A stretch of DNA of 60,474 nt from Terasakiella magnetica (GCA_902729415.1 CACVCF010000190.1:1-60474), one strand, 5' to 3'. Shown: positions 53,301 to 59,857, numbered from the stretch's first letter. The notes: generated from the sequence alone by a model not told the origin. A program made the numbers and translations.

Positions 53301-55009
53301 TTCCCGACGGCGGCGGCGCTTTCGCTGATCAGCGGCGCCTTGGCGACACCGTCGACGGTGACGCGCAACAGAACCGGGGCAGACACCGCACTTTCATGGC
53401 CCGCAAGGATCGGATTGAGATCGGTCCCCACTTCAGTCGAGGTGGTGGTCACCGTCAGGGTGAAATCCACGGCGCTGTGCGACGGCGGCGTGATCTTCAG
53501 GCCGGCAAGATCGGCAGAGCTCAGCGTCCACGAGCCGCCGCCGTTGTCATGACCATGGTTCAGCACCGCCCCTTCCGGCACACCGGTGATAGTAATGGCC
53601 GAGATGGCCTCAGACCCATCCAGGTCAGTCAGATGCGGCGAGATATCCAGCGCAATGGCGGTATCTTCATTTCCCCGCGCCGAAGTCACGGTCAGAGTGG
53701 GAACATCGGCAATGCGTTCGACCGTCACCTCAAGCGGCACTACGGTGGTGGCGCTGGCCTTACCGGCGGCAATCGTCGGATCACTTCCCATTTCGGTCGA
53801 GGTCGACGATACCATCAGGGTGAATTTGTGGGCGTCGTTCTGAGCCAGAGAGATCTTAAGATCGGTCAGATCCGCCTGGGACAGGCTCCATGACCCATCG
53901 GCATTATGGGTGCCGTGATTGAGGCTGGCTCCGGTGGGAACGCCGGTGATGCTGATGGCGGTAATGGACTCGGACCCATCCAGGTCGGTCAGCGCGGTGG
54001 CGATATTCAACGGCACGGCCTGATCTTCAAGGCCATGGGCCGCGGCCGTGGTCACAATCGGGGCATCGGCGACCCGCTCGACCGTCACCGACAGAGGGAT
54101 CAGGCCGGAGCTCGCGCTAAGGCCGGAATCGGTAGCAGTGGCCGAAACCGTCAGATTGATGGTGCCGCCGAAATTATGAGGCGGTGTCAGCGTCAACCCA
54201 GCAAGATCGGTGGACGACAGCGACCACGATCCATCCGGATTGAGAGTGCCGTGGTTGAGAACCGCCCCCGAAGGCACCCCCCACATGGTAATGGAGGACA
54301 GGCTGTCCCCGGCGCCGGTGGCAGAGGCCGTAATCTTGAGGGCGATGGCCGTGTCTTCGTCGCCGGTGGCGGGCGAGACTTCGACACTGACGGCGCCGAC
54401 GGTGTTGGGCGCGGTGACGATCGGATCATCGGTCTTGGTGGTGACGATCTTGGGTTCGACCACCGCCTTGGCGTGGGTCTCGGGCTCGACGGCAGGAGTG
54501 CCGACAAGGGGAGCCTGGAGGCCGGGGGCGGCATTGGCCTGGGGGGCGGCGCCATCGCGCAGCGGACCGGTATCGGTCGGGGACGGAGCCGATGCGTCGG
54601 GAGTCGTGGCGCGGCCGCTGTCGTCCTTGGGCAGAGTCAGGGAGAAATCGCCGGTGGAGCCGTCGGCGCGCGGAGTGTTTTCCGGGCCGATTGGCTTGGC
54701 GTTCTCGATCCCGTCGAGGCCGCGGCTGTGCGCAACGTCCTCGCCCTTGTTGGCGTCACCGGCATCGCGGGCACCGGCCTGATCGGGAACGGCCGGGATG
54801 AAGCGGGCAGCCAGATCGGGGGTGCCTTGGTGGATGGCCGCGAGTTCGGCGACGCCGCCGCCCCGCTCGCTGTCCTGGGCCTGGCGGGCCTCGCCCGTCT
54901 GCGGTGCCGCGCCTACCGGCTGCGCCAAGACTGTGAGATCGTCCAGCAAAGTCCGATCATCGGCATGACCAGCCCCCGCACCCTCGCCGCCAGCAACGTC
55001 CTCAGCCAT
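41369..55009 (-). CDS. giant repeat surface protein (type I secretion substrate)
   Basis: A 4546-residue acidic protein from ATG 55009 (GGGGGGAC upstream). Residues 1-200 are low complexity, rich in Ala, Gly, Asp and Pro, with no signal peptide. About 33 tandem repeats of 95-140 residues follow, of the Ig/cadherin-like type. Each opens with a motif such as GNEDTAIALNI and has GVPxGAxLNHGxxNxDGSWTL and FTLxVTxTxTE. Two repeat types alternate: one with ADL-x-x-LKI-x-PP, one with GLFxQPPxDWSD. The C-terminal 120 residues differ and end in NNVALHIEGLDKITF, as expected for an uncleaved type I secretion signal. No GGxGxDxUx calcium repeats are seen. The probable role is adhesion or biofilm matrix. 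Confidence 0.9.
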   Translation of the reverse strand: MAEDVAGGEGAGAGHADDRTLLDDLTVLAQPVGAAPQTGEARQAQDSERGGGVAELAAIHQGTPDLAARFIPAVPDQAGARDAGDANKGEDVAHSRGLDGIENAKPIGPENTPRADGSTGDFSLTLPKDDSGRATTPDASAPSPTDTGPLRDGAAPQANAAPGLQAPLVGTPAVEPETHAKAVVEPKIVTTKTDDPIVTAPNTVGAVSVEVSPATGDEDTAIALKITASATGAGDSLSSITMWGVPSGAVLNHGTLNPDGSWSLSSTDLAGLTLTPPHNFGGTINLTVSATATDSGLSASSGLIPLSVTVERVADAPIVTTAAAHGLEDQAVPLNIATALTDLDGSESITAISITGVPTGASLNHGTHNADGSWSLSQADLTDLKISLAQNDAHKFTLMVSSTSTEMGSDPTIAAGKASATTVVPLEVTVERIADVPTLTVTSARGNEDTAIALDISPHLTDLDGSEAISAITITGVPEGAVLNHGHDNGGGSWTLSSADLAGLKITPPSHSAVDFTLTVTTTSTEVGTDLNPILAGHESAVSAPVLLRVTVDGVAKAPLISESAAAVGNEDTRIALNLDLAISKADETLTGLTLSGVPANSHFYANGTSGGAIGHDNGDGTWSFSRAEVATIQGSGLFVQPPTDWNDLNSTGGSAGMTLTATVSAEQTDPDSNTVTTNSSSLNFAVHVAGVADKPTVAAAAAQGNEDTSIPLTITPHLTDVTNTEAISAITITGVPVGASLNHGTHNADGSWTLRTTDLTDLKITPPSHSAVDFTLTVTTTSSELGGNVAVRDAVSDPVVLRVTVDGVAKAPLISESAAAVGNEDTRIALNLDLAISKADETLTGLTLSGVPANSHFYANGTSGGAIGHDNGDGTWSFSRAEVATIQGSGLFVQPPTDWNDLNSTGGSAGMTLTATVSAEQTDPDSNTVTTNSSSLNFAVHVAGVADKPTVAAAAAQGNEDTSIPLTITPHLTDVTNTEAISAITITGVPVGASLNHGTHNADGSWTLRTTDLTDLKITPPSHSAVDFTLTVTTTSSELGGNVAVRDAVSDPVVLRVTVDGVAKAPTLTLPATETTNEDTRVSLNLALDTSKADETLTGLTIVSQAGSTVADQTALAGSSFTTGSGGSVGHYDSTSKSWVFTQADVAAIKADGLYVQTPKDWNDWSSAGNASGLKLSVTLTASEYDTDSQVTTTATTTQNATIHVYGVADTPSVTALDQAGTQNLGNGAAANWIPLSITPALADTDGSESITAITITGVPTGATLNAGTNNGGGSWTLTNAQLSGLKILPKAHDATDFTLQVTTTSTESGPNVAAGKGSATSVQVPIHVSVEAVAEAPVVTQTAASGNEDTRINVNLTLNLADSAESFTGLSLTGVLPNSHFYSASSGGVALGTDLGGGSWSFTSAEISAIKVGGLFILPPSNWSDYSSTGNIAGMQFTAALSATKTDADSQIVHTATTTQALTVNVLAVADTPTAMVTSPAHGSEYNGSTPDWIALSISTPALVDTDASELLSVTIAGVPTGAQLNHGTYNGTTKLWSVAATDLADLKVQPAAHNATDFTLTITATATERGVASHIAQTTASTTATLKVTVDGVADTPVLTHPTAASGNEDTRINLNLTTQLADSNETLSMTLSGVQSGSAFYTASSGGSAVGSYSAATGLWSFSATEMNTIKTSGLFILPPKDWSDYSTAGQTAGMNLTATLTSTQVDPDNAALITTATAAPVSFAVNVLAVADAPSLTAAAVSGTETTGAANWIPLSIATAVTDTDASESISSVVISQVPNGATLALADGTVLTATTVGTTSTYTLSQVQLAGLKIQPALHDAKDFTLSITSTSTEGGVASHIAVTNASTTTTLKVTVAGVAETPTLTQTNLAVGDEDSRINLNLNPQLTDSQESLSMTLAGVQSGSTFYSAASGGTAIGTLNAGSGIWSFSSTEMNAIKAGGLYLVPPKDWSDWNTGGGTTGMQVSATLTSTETDPESKAVTTASAAPLSFTVEVKSVADTPTVTVTNVSGQQNDAHNAPGNWIALSINPAVADKDGSESISSVTISQVPNGAKLALANGTELTATTVGATTSSYTLSQAQLAGLKILPPAHSAADFNLSVVATATEGGDLAHISKLNADSAAQTIKVTVTGLAEAPVVTQTSAVGNEDTRINVNLSVVLPDSTEVITGMTIKGAPSGALFYASDDAADSTRLGSYDTALGAWTFTASEMTTIRSAAHGLFVQPPKDWSDYDTAGNTTGMKLVTAVSVKEVDPDTSAVSTNTTTATLDVSVKAVADAPTVSASAARGNEDSAIALTISPHLTDVDGSESISAITISGVPTGAVLNHGHSNGDGSWTLTKTDLTGLTITPPADSKTAFTLHVTATSTEGGNAAHIAVKDAVSAVVDLKVTVDAVADTPVVVVGHAQGFEDTWISLPITITSSDTSGSETVAVTISGIPAGVVLNHGTYDATSHNWTVSQGDLADLKILPVHDDNSDFTIQVAGIAREPSNGTTFMTTPYDLDVKVVGTPEAPHFSETAQAVGLEDTRINLNLAGSLTDNNEVLTLKLAGIPAGAHFFSASGAVMVNGSDTTAIGHLNADGSWSFTTAEVVAIKAGGLFLQPPTDWSDWSGIAHQTGTWSEWNPGQGGIPVTATLTSTDTDRDPANPVVTTADTQINFTVHVTGVADAANGVPAGNFVAVADEDNGNTVAGALVDLGFGQLSLKDADGSEHLSVVVSGLPAGTHLEFVNGVSSTNIVPIAAGKWSIEAQYLSSLRLRVGENVNTAVSGPLHLHADVVTTEVDGNIHMDSRTVDITINPVTDNAHIGGGASGSEEQAIALNLSVSGGGIGETVTAVTLDLGTLPGGVVVKYGSDVITADASGHYTLTAAQMADPSKFTVTAPKDWSDYSVGHGIPIGVSVTSHDHTAADLVTTSSLTVHVAGVADAPTLSALSNVVIGPNQPQALTSAALDVSSHAALTDTDGSERLWMVIDGLPNGALLTTADGSLAGFWEGDGRWMVTPDQWDAAVAAGGFRISIPHGLSDASHTPITSATVTVTALSTERDDGSTAATTTPQSFTLTWDNGGAGGSGVTDPAAAAVTINAAGGVAVGNEDSAIALNVTLGAHAGLNATLVIDAPSLNGGSLSAGLYDSARNTWVVREADIAGLKITPAHNWNSENAGTDLALSAHVVYVDPTGGGTSKVDLTIPVHVNPITDFASVWGGGSGVEDSAIALGLGDAVGAAGESVTQVVISAVPAGAVLQKADGTALAPDSAGGATYTVTGLSAAELAGLKLVPPHNWSDYSGTISLNVAVTTKDHSAAALTVNKTVAVHVSGITDAADVSADAVGGSENQWVDLSSKLHAALTDTDGSEAMSVVLANVPDGAVLNHGFNNGDGTWRLNAADLSSLKLLMPKDFNGSHEFTLQGLTWEKDGSSGLLTTSANFTVTVDAVAGTPSVSVLAARGNEDSAIALNISASVPHLLGSDAIDHITITGIPAGAVLNHGHNDGDGSWTLSPADLSGLTITPPANSDAAFNLQVTVTAAETDSISHVTSNAVSAAVTLAVQVDAVADKATVSVQGAAGDQNTWIDLKNAITPHLTDADGSEAVSSIIITGMPVGAVLNHGVHNADGSWTVAPADLGTLKLLPATNDAHNFTLSAQAVTTEHANGASTTGDVLSFTVTVDAVAAPVSLGQSTPAVGGEDTPIALNLSALVTDPGETPTLTISGVLSGAHFFNAANGAAIGTDNHNGTWTFSKDDIADIQAAGHGLFLQPPTNWSDWSSSGHTGGMPLVATLTATKEDPETHVVSTTSSSLSFAVHVDAVADAPVVTVTGARGAEDSWISLDVTAALGDTTGSEYLASVTLSDLPPGATLNQGTNNGDGSWTLQPGQLTGLKIQAGSHAVADFTINVAATARDLQNSDAATSIAKPLHVVVDAVANTPVLTHTAASSGAEDTRINLNLTGALSDSSEALTLVIAGAPAGSQFFASSSSVAALGSYDGVAKTWSFTFDEVKEMQAAGNGLFVLPPSNWSDWNTGGGTTGMALTATLTSTQLDPDSQVATTATAVQSFAVHVASVADVPTVTVNAAVSGAVDSPIALSIAPTLADNDGSESISAITISGVPTGALLNHGTNNGDGSWTLTAADLNGLTVTPAPQNAADMTLHVTATATDGGSTALSAAKDIVVTVVEQAHAPVLSHTAASSGSEDSLINLNLTEALANAHETLSLSLAGIPANFQLLAVSGGVSIGTYHADTGAWTFSSAEVAQMQGAGHGLFLQPPANWSDWNSNGGTGLAVTATLTSTTGVDPDTGTAASASSATSFVVHVAGVADIPNLAATTATSVAGASVALNLSSSLVDSDGSESLKLTITGLPGDASLNHGTYDEASHSWTLNSSDLSGLSISTTANDAGHNTLHVTASATEADTGSVASKSVDLTLNLNTANLGTLDAGDQHMLHFDHLPVVPANSGTLAEFVFGSLDGLHSLDVAPVNTASLSHLSFDIGINGSEHHAIAAGSHGFIDKDGIHISGSSTVESLNQAAFIDPNGIHGTLTFDNNVALHIEGLDKITF
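51811..53334 (-). repeat. two near-identical 762-bp tandem copies inside the giant gene
   Basis: Copy 51811-52572 and copy 52573-53334 match base for base where I compared them, apart from A at 51827 against G at 52589. A third copy starts at 53335 and diverges after about 35 bases. Each unit encodes 254 residues, which is two repeat domains. The identity implies a recent duplication or gene conversion. Confidence 0.93.
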
Positions 55010-55321
55010 AAGTCCCCCCCTGCAATGCTAAATCGCCCACCGTTCCGGCCATCCAAACGAGATGGCTGCGGCAAGTCTATTTAAACCCCAGGGAGACTGT
55101 ACTCGGGTCACAACCACGAATAAAGACGATAAAGGAAAAATACATCGAAATTGCTAAGTATATGACCTCAGATATACGTAAACAGGAAGTAAACGAAATG
55201 CGTAATGCAGGTTAACAAAGGTGCGCGATATCGGCATCAATTTAAACCACGAACAAAGCACCGATTTTACTGTTCGACCCATGGAGCCATGGCGCCATTC
55301 CACAGCAGCCCCCGCGCCAGC
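55010..55321. promoter_or_regulatory. 312-bp intergenic region upstream of the giant gene
   Basis: No gene is seen. The region is markedly AT-richer than its surroundings (55110-55260), as expected for a promoter of the minus-strand giant gene. ATGGAGCCATGGCGCCAT at 55281-55298 is a near-palindrome (16 of 18 positions), a possible operator or 3' stem for the gene at 55322. No exact -35/-10 pair was assigned. Confidence 0.5.
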
Positions 55322-56491
55322 CTATGACGCACCGGATTCATAGCGCTCCACAGCAGGAACTTCCTTCAGTTCGACGGAATTTGAATCTGTGACCAAAGTA
55401 ATATTGGAAGCAGGTACTTTATGCGGAACCTCCCCCTCTTTATCTTTGATGACAAGATGGGAAAGAGCACCACTCTGCTCGAACACGGCGTCGGCCACCC
55501 ATCCCCAGGTCTGATCCCCCAGACGGGCCCTGGCCTGGATCAGACGGCTGGTCAGCATCTGGTCGTCGGTCAGCTGCAATTCCGGGGGCTTGCGGCGCAG
55601 TAAACGCGCCTTGTCGGACGAGAGCGGCAGAATGACCACCGGCCGCCCCACCGAGGACTCCACCTGCCCCCACGGAATCAGCGTATCGCCGGTATGATTG
55701 CCATAGGCTCCCCGGATTCCCACCACCACACCGATGACCCGCCCATCGGCGCCAACCACGGCATCGGCCACCGCCCCCAGCAGATCGCCGGGCTGGCTGT
55801 GGACGGTTTTGCCCACCATGTCCTTGGGGGTCCAGGCAATGGCCTTGACCGGTGCCGCCGGTTGGGCGGCGGACGGGGCGGCGGCCCCGCCTTCCAATTC
55901 CGCCACAAGGTCGGGAAAGATCCAGCCGGTGACCGGCTGGCTTTTGCTCGACTGATAAGACTTGATGGCCTCGGCCAGTTTTCCGCCGAATAGGCCGTCC
56001 ACTTCGCCGTGATAGAACCCCAGATCCTTCAAACGGCGCTGAACCCGCGACACTCGCTCGGGCGCGACATCGCGCTGGCTGTCATGGATGATACCGCCCC
56101 CCTCGCCGCCTCGTCCGCTGCGCCCCTGCGTCACGGCAAGGGCGGGGGCGGGAGTAGCGGACGGAGACGTCCGTGCGGCTTCGACTTCGGCGATCAGATC
56201 CGCCGTCACCCAGCCAATGGCGGGTAAGCCGCGATCCGTCAGATAGGCATTGATAGCCTTGCGCGTCTTCGGCCCCAGCTTGCCGTCAATCGATCCCAAC
56301 CCATAGCCCAGTTCCGTCAGCCGCCCCTGAACATCGGCGACATCGGCGGCGGTAATGATCCGGGCCGGGGGTTGCGCAGACGAAGAGGCGGCAGCCTTCT
56401 CCTCCGCCGCCCAAGGTCCGATCTCCGCAGTCTGAGCCGCACCGCACAACAGCAAGGATGCAACGGTAAATACACTGGCGATGGGACGCAT
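55322..56491 (-). CDS. secreted peptidoglycan-binding and PRC-barrel protein
   Basis: A 389-residue protein starting at ATG 56491 with a signal peptide (IASVFTVASLLLCGAAQTA). Two PG_binding_1 domains follow: VQGRLTELGYGLGSIDGKLGPKTRKAINAY (about 55-90) and VQRRLKDLGFYHGEVDGLFGGKLAEAIKSYQ (about 150-185). The C-terminal half contains PRC-barrel-like segments (DLLGAVADAVVGADGRVIGVVVGI). It could anchor a complex to the cell wall. It is co-directional with, and 312 bases upstream of, the giant gene, so a structural link with that system is plausible but unproven. Confidence 0.88.
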   Translation of the reverse strand: MRPIASVFTVASLLLCGAAQTAEIGPWAAEEKAAASSSAQPPARIITAADVADVQGRLTELGYGLGSIDGKLGPKTRKAINAYLTDRGLPAIGWVTADLIAEVEAARTSPSATPAPALAVTQGRSGRGGEGGGIIHDSQRDVAPERVSRVQRRLKDLGFYHGEVDGLFGGKLAEAIKSYQSSKSQPVTGWIFPDLVAELEGGAAAPSAAQPAAPVKAIAWTPKDMVGKTVHSQPGDLLGAVADAVVGADGRVIGVVVGIRGAYGNHTGDTLIPWGQVESSVGRPVVILPLSSDKARLLRRKPPELQLTDDQMLTSRLIQARARLGDQTWGWVADAVFEQSGALSHLVIKDKEGEVPHKVPASNITLVTDSNSVELKEVPAVERYESGAS

Positions 56492-56517
56492 GCCTTCTCT
56501 CCCTCCCCGGGATTCGA

Positions 56518-57201
56518 TCATGGAGCAAATTGGCGGATCAGGTCGTCAACGGCAACCCAGCTCGACTGAAAGCCGACGATACAGACCGATCCCGCGACCA
56601 TGGCGTGGGGCAAACGGCATGACGCCTCGCCCACACTCCCCGCCGCCAACTTCCCCCTTGGGAAGCTGCAATACACGCTCGCGTCAAAGCTGGAAAGCGT
56701 CTTGCCGCATTCATCGAGCGGATGCGCGGACAAGCCCAGCACAACACCGGTCAAACCAATTCCACTTCCGTTACGGACAGACACACGGATCGGGTTACCC
56801 GCCGCCAAATCGGAAGAGACCAGCTCGACCCCAGCAAGCGCCACCTGACGGCGGGCTACCACCGCTCTCAATCCGTCGGCCCGGTTTTCGGTCAGGCGCC
56901 GCAGGAAAGGTGGCTCGACGCCGCAATCAGACGGAAAGGAGAAGCCGCGATTGCCGTCCAGATCCACCGCCCAGGACAGGAAGGGGTTGAAATCGACATC
57001 CTCCGCCCGCTCTACCGCCATGGCCTCACTCCACTGGATAAAGCGGTCGCCACAGCGAATCCGAAGGGCCTGCTCGCCACGGGGCGACAATCCCGGCTTG
57101 CGCCCCACAGCCAGACACTCGTCATAGCTTCCCGGCAGCGGATCGGCCAAGGCCGGAGCCATAAGCCCAAGCACCAGCAACAACCCCAGGAGCCGCAGCA
57201 T
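56518..57201 (-). CDS. secreted hypothetical protein, paralog of the next gene
   Basis: A 227-residue protein with a signal peptide (LRLLGLLLVLGLMAPALA). The ATG at 57201 overlaps the upstream stop as TGATG; a GTG at 57204 is also possible. It shares with the neighbour at 57201-57917 the layout YDECLA, FNPFLSWAVDLDGNRGF, ADGLRAV, SVRNGSGIGLTGV, a Cys-rich middle, and the C-terminal VCIVGFQSSW-x-x-VDDLIR. Eight mature cysteines may form disulfides. No family was recognised. It ends 26 bases before the peptidoglycan-binding gene. Confidence 0.78.
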   Translation of the reverse strand: MLRLLGLLLVLGLMAPALADPLPGSYDECLAVGRKPGLSPRGEQALRIRCGDRFIQWSEAMAVERAEDVDFNPFLSWAVDLDGNRGFSFPSDCGVEPPFLRRLTENRADGLRAVVARRQVALAGVELVSSDLAAGNPIRVSVRNGSGIGLTGVVLGLSAHPLDECGKTLSSFDASVYCSFPRGKLAAGSVGEASCRLPHAMVAGSVCIVGFQSSWVAVDDLIRQFAP

Positions 57202-57917
57202 CACCGCCCCAGATAGCGGATCAGATCATCGACGGAAATCCACGAGGACTGAAAGCCGACGATACAGACGGTGCCGATAACCAGGGAGCCGGGATAGGCG
57301 CAAGAGACCTCGCCCTCCGCCCCCGCATCAAGCCTGCCGCCAGGAAAGGTACACGTCACGGTTCCGGCATAACCGGACAGGGATTTTCGGCATTCATCCT
57401 GACGCACCCCCGTCACCCCTACCGTTATGCCCACCAAGCCGAAGGGATTGTCGTTTTTGACCGCGATCCGCATGACGTTACGGTCCGAGACCAGGGCGTG
57501 CTGCTTGGAGACCCGCTCCAGCGCCTGCTCATGGGTGCGGGCCACCGCCCGCAAGCCCTCGGCGCGGGGGTCGGTCAAAAAGCGTGAAAACGGCAGATGG
57601 CCGATCCGGGGATCGGGAATGGAGGTAAACCCACGGCTTCCGCTCAGGTCAACCACCCAGGAGACGAAGGGATTATAAGACGCGTCCTGCCCCATGGAAG
57701 CCCCCGAAGAGCTTCGTTGGACGAAACGCTGATAACAGGCGGCCCGCACCGCCTCTTCATTACCCTCGGCATAGCGGCGCGCCATGGCATCGGCCACGCA
57801 GGCATCATAGGTCCGGGGACTGTCGATCGTATCAAGCGGCGCGGCCACGGCCATCGCGGCAAAGCCCGATATCGCCAAACCCATGCCAAGGGCCAAAGCC
57901 CCCGCTCTGCCATTCAT
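57201..57917 (-). CDS. secreted hypothetical protein, paralog of the previous gene
   Basis: A 238-residue protein starting at ATG 57917 (GGAAGGAGGG upstream) with a signal peptide ending near AMAVAAP. It has YDACVADAMA, NPFVSWVVDLSGSRGF, AEGLRAV, AVKNDNPFGLVGI and the C-terminal VCIVGFQSSWISVDDLIRYLG. The match to the downstream gene runs over the whole mature length with paired cysteines. The pair probably arose by tandem duplication. The function is unknown; both are exported. Confidence 0.78.
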   Translation of the reverse strand: MNGRAGALALGMGLAISGFAAMAVAAPLDTIDSPRTYDACVADAMARRYAEGNEEAVRAACYQRFVQRSSSGASMGQDASYNPFVSWVVDLSGSRGFTSIPDPRIGHLPFSRFLTDPRAEGLRAVARTHEQALERVSKQHALVSDRNVMRIAVKNDNPFGLVGITVGVTGVRQDECRKSLSGYAGTVTCTFPGGRLDAGAEGEVSCAYPGSLVIGTVCIVGFQSSWISVDDLIRYLGR

Positions 57918-57979
57918 GCAGCCCCCTCCTTCCCGCAAGTTCCCTGCAAGGAAGGATAGCCGCAATCGCACGCTTGGCG

Positions 57980-58213
57980 CTAGCGCTTGCGGACGGGGGT
58001 CGTAGCGGGCAGATCTTCTTCGAGAATGGTCATGTGGAAGGCGTAGGAGACCTCGCCCTCATCCTCGTCGCGGTGCAGCACACCGATGAATTCTTCGCCA
58101 ATGCGAACCTCTACGGGGGCACCGCGCTTGGCCGGCGGATCAATGGCAATCCTCTGGTTGGCGAAAGTCTGGCGGAGATAAGTTTCGACACGGGCGATTT
58201 CGTTGGGATTCAT
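57980..58213 (-). CDS. DUF3126 family protein
   Basis: A 77-residue protein with the DUF3126 pattern: EIARVETYLRQTFAN, the IDPPAKRGAPVEVRIGEEFIGVLHRDEDEGEVSY core and a short FHMTILEEDL helix. The family is alphaproteobacterial and of unknown function. Confidence 0.88.
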   Translation of the reverse strand: MNPNEIARVETYLRQTFANQRIAIDPPAKRGAPVEVRIGEEFIGVLHRDEDEGEVSYAFHMTILEEDLPATTPVRKR

Positions 58214-58231
58214 GACCGTCTTCCAATGCGA

Positions 58232-58257
58232 AACCGGCAGCCAATGGGCTGCCGGTT
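58232..58257 (-). terminator. hairpin after the cold shock gene
   Basis: AACCGGCAGCC at 58232-58242 pairs with GGCTGCCGGTT at 58247-58257 around four bases. On the minus strand it follows the csp stop by 21 bases and ends in TTTCGC. The T-run is short. Confidence 0.6.
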
Positions 58258-58278
58258 CAAAATCCGAGATGCAGAACC

Positions 58279-58488
58279 TCAGAGGGCCTTCAGATTGACC
58301 GCGGAGGTCTTGCCCTTCTTGGGGTCACGCTCTTCCTCGAAGGAAACCTTCTGGCCGTCCTTCAGGCCATTGAGGCCAGCCCGCTCGACCGCGGAGATGT
58401 GCACGAACACGTCGGCACCGCCGCTTTCCGGAGCGATGAAGCCATAACCCTTGGTGCTGTTGAACCACTTAACAGTGCCGATCGGCAT
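58279..58488 (-). CDS. CspA-family cold shock protein
   Basis: A 69-residue OB-fold protein starting MPIGTVKWF at 58488, with the RNA-binding motifs KGYGFI and VFVHIS. It differs from the paralog at 9851 at only a few positions (Ile-Gly-Thr for Asn-Gly-Ser near the start, Glu-Ser for Asp-Asn after APx, Lys for Asn). The GGAGATTTC leader before the ATG is shared. A 142-base leader separates it from the upstream kinase gene. Confidence 0.95.
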   Translation of the reverse strand: MPIGTVKWFNSTKGYGFIAPESGGADVFVHISAVERAGLNGLKDGQKVSFEEERDPKKGKTSAVNLKAL

Positions 58489-58630
58489 TAGAAATCTCCA
58501 AATCTTGAGCATAGCGCCGAACGGCCTCGTCCGACGCATCAAGCGCCTGTCGAGTCGCATAGCTTCCCTGGGCAGAATGATGGCGACAATGTTGATCCTT
58601 CCCGACCCAAATGCAAGGAAAACCGCCGTA

Positions 58631-59857
58631 TCAGAGTGAAAGATTGTTAAAATTGCCGTCATGTGCCCTTTTCGGCAGAGCAACAAAGAAGATCGTTCCA
58701 ACGCCAAGCTCGGATTCCAACCAAACCCTACCACCATGATGTTGCACGATTTTTTTACACACTGACAGACCGATACCACTTCCTTCATAGGCATCGCGGG
58801 CGACCAGCCGTTGGAAAATGCCGAATGCGCGCTCGTAATCGCGGGCGGCGATACCGATTCCGTTATCCTTGACCGTAAACAGCCAATCCGCCCCCTGGTC
58901 GCTCCATGCGATCTCGACCACCGGCAGGCGGTCGGGCGCATGGTATTTGACGGCATTCCCGATCAGGTTCTGAAACAGACGGAGCAATTCGCTGCGATCG
59001 CCCCAAACCATAGGCAGATCCTGCGCTACCGCCACCACTCCTCCGGCCTCCTTGATGGCAACCTCCAGATTAAGCAGGCAATCCGCCATCACCTCGGCCA
59101 AAGGCAGGGCTTCAAAGTTATCGTCCTTACGGCCGATGCGGGAATATTCCAGCAGGTCGCGGATCATTACATCCATGCGCTTGGCGCCGTCGATGGCGAA
59201 ATTAAGATAGCTCCGCACCTCCTCGCCGATGGTGTCGCCCAGTTCCCTTTCAGTCAGGGTCAGGTAAGAGGCGATCATACGCAACGGCTGACGCAGATCG
59301 TGGGAGGCGACATAGGCGAATTGCTCCAACTCCTCATTGGAGCGCTTGAGCTGAAGCGCTTGTTCTTCAAGCAGACGATTGCTTTCCGCGATCTTGGCAT
59401 CCGCCTCCTTGCGATAGGAGATGTCGGCCTTGACCGCCACATAATGGGCGATGCCCCCCTCGTCATTCATGATCGGCGAGATCGCCACCGTTTCCCAATA
59501 GAGGTTCGTGTCCTTGCGACGGTTGAGTAATTCCCCCACCCAGGTGCCGCCGCGAACGATGGTGGCCCACATCTTGACGTAGACTTCGGGAGCCGTCTGG
59601 CCTGAACCGAGAATTCGGGGATTCTGCCCCATGACCTCGTCCGAGCCATAGCCGGTAACCTCGGTGAAGTGCCGGTTGACGTATTGTATTGCCCCGGCGG
59701 CATCGGTGATCACCACCGAAACCGGGCTTTGCTCCACCACCTTGGACATCATGCGAAGGCGCAGGGATATTTCAGCCTTGCTGGTGATATCGGACCCGAT
59801 GCCGCGATAGCCCAGAAACGTCCCTGCGGCATCAAAACGTGGCGACCCGCTAATGCT
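58631..59857 (-). pseudogene. PAS-PAS histidine kinase, 5' end lost to an IS66 insertion
   Basis: About 408 codons remain. They start inside a PAS domain (SISGSPRFDAAGTFLGYRGIGSDIT). A second complete PAS domain ([22 protein letters not shown]) follows, then an HisKA domain with the phosphorylated His in YVASHDLRQPLRM. The ATPase domain has [33 protein letters not shown] and [18 protein letters not shown], a phytochrome-type kinase. The 5' part is cut at about 59857 by the IS. A start codon at 59914 lies in the IS itself and would give a chimeric N terminus. Whether a product is still made is unclear. Confidence 0.8.

Noticed and set aside
51811..53334. CRISPR array
   Set aside because: The repeats are 762 bp, in frame and coding, with no short repeat-spacer pattern.
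49535..53893. Long plus-strand open frames (up to about 650 codons) opposite the giant gene
   Set aside because: They are mirror frames of a GC-rich repetitive gene. Their translations are Gly/Arg/His-rich, follow the repeat period of the opposite strand and show no domain or ribosome-binding site.
41369..55009. Calcium-binding RTX nonapeptides in the giant protein
   Set aside because: I looked for GGxGxDxUx runs near the C terminus and saw none, so it is not called an RTX toxin.
58279..58956. Longer 225-codon version of the second cold shock protein
   Set aside because: The extra N-terminal part has no similarity to the family, and the ATG at 58488 has the GGAGATTTC leader shared with the other csp gene.
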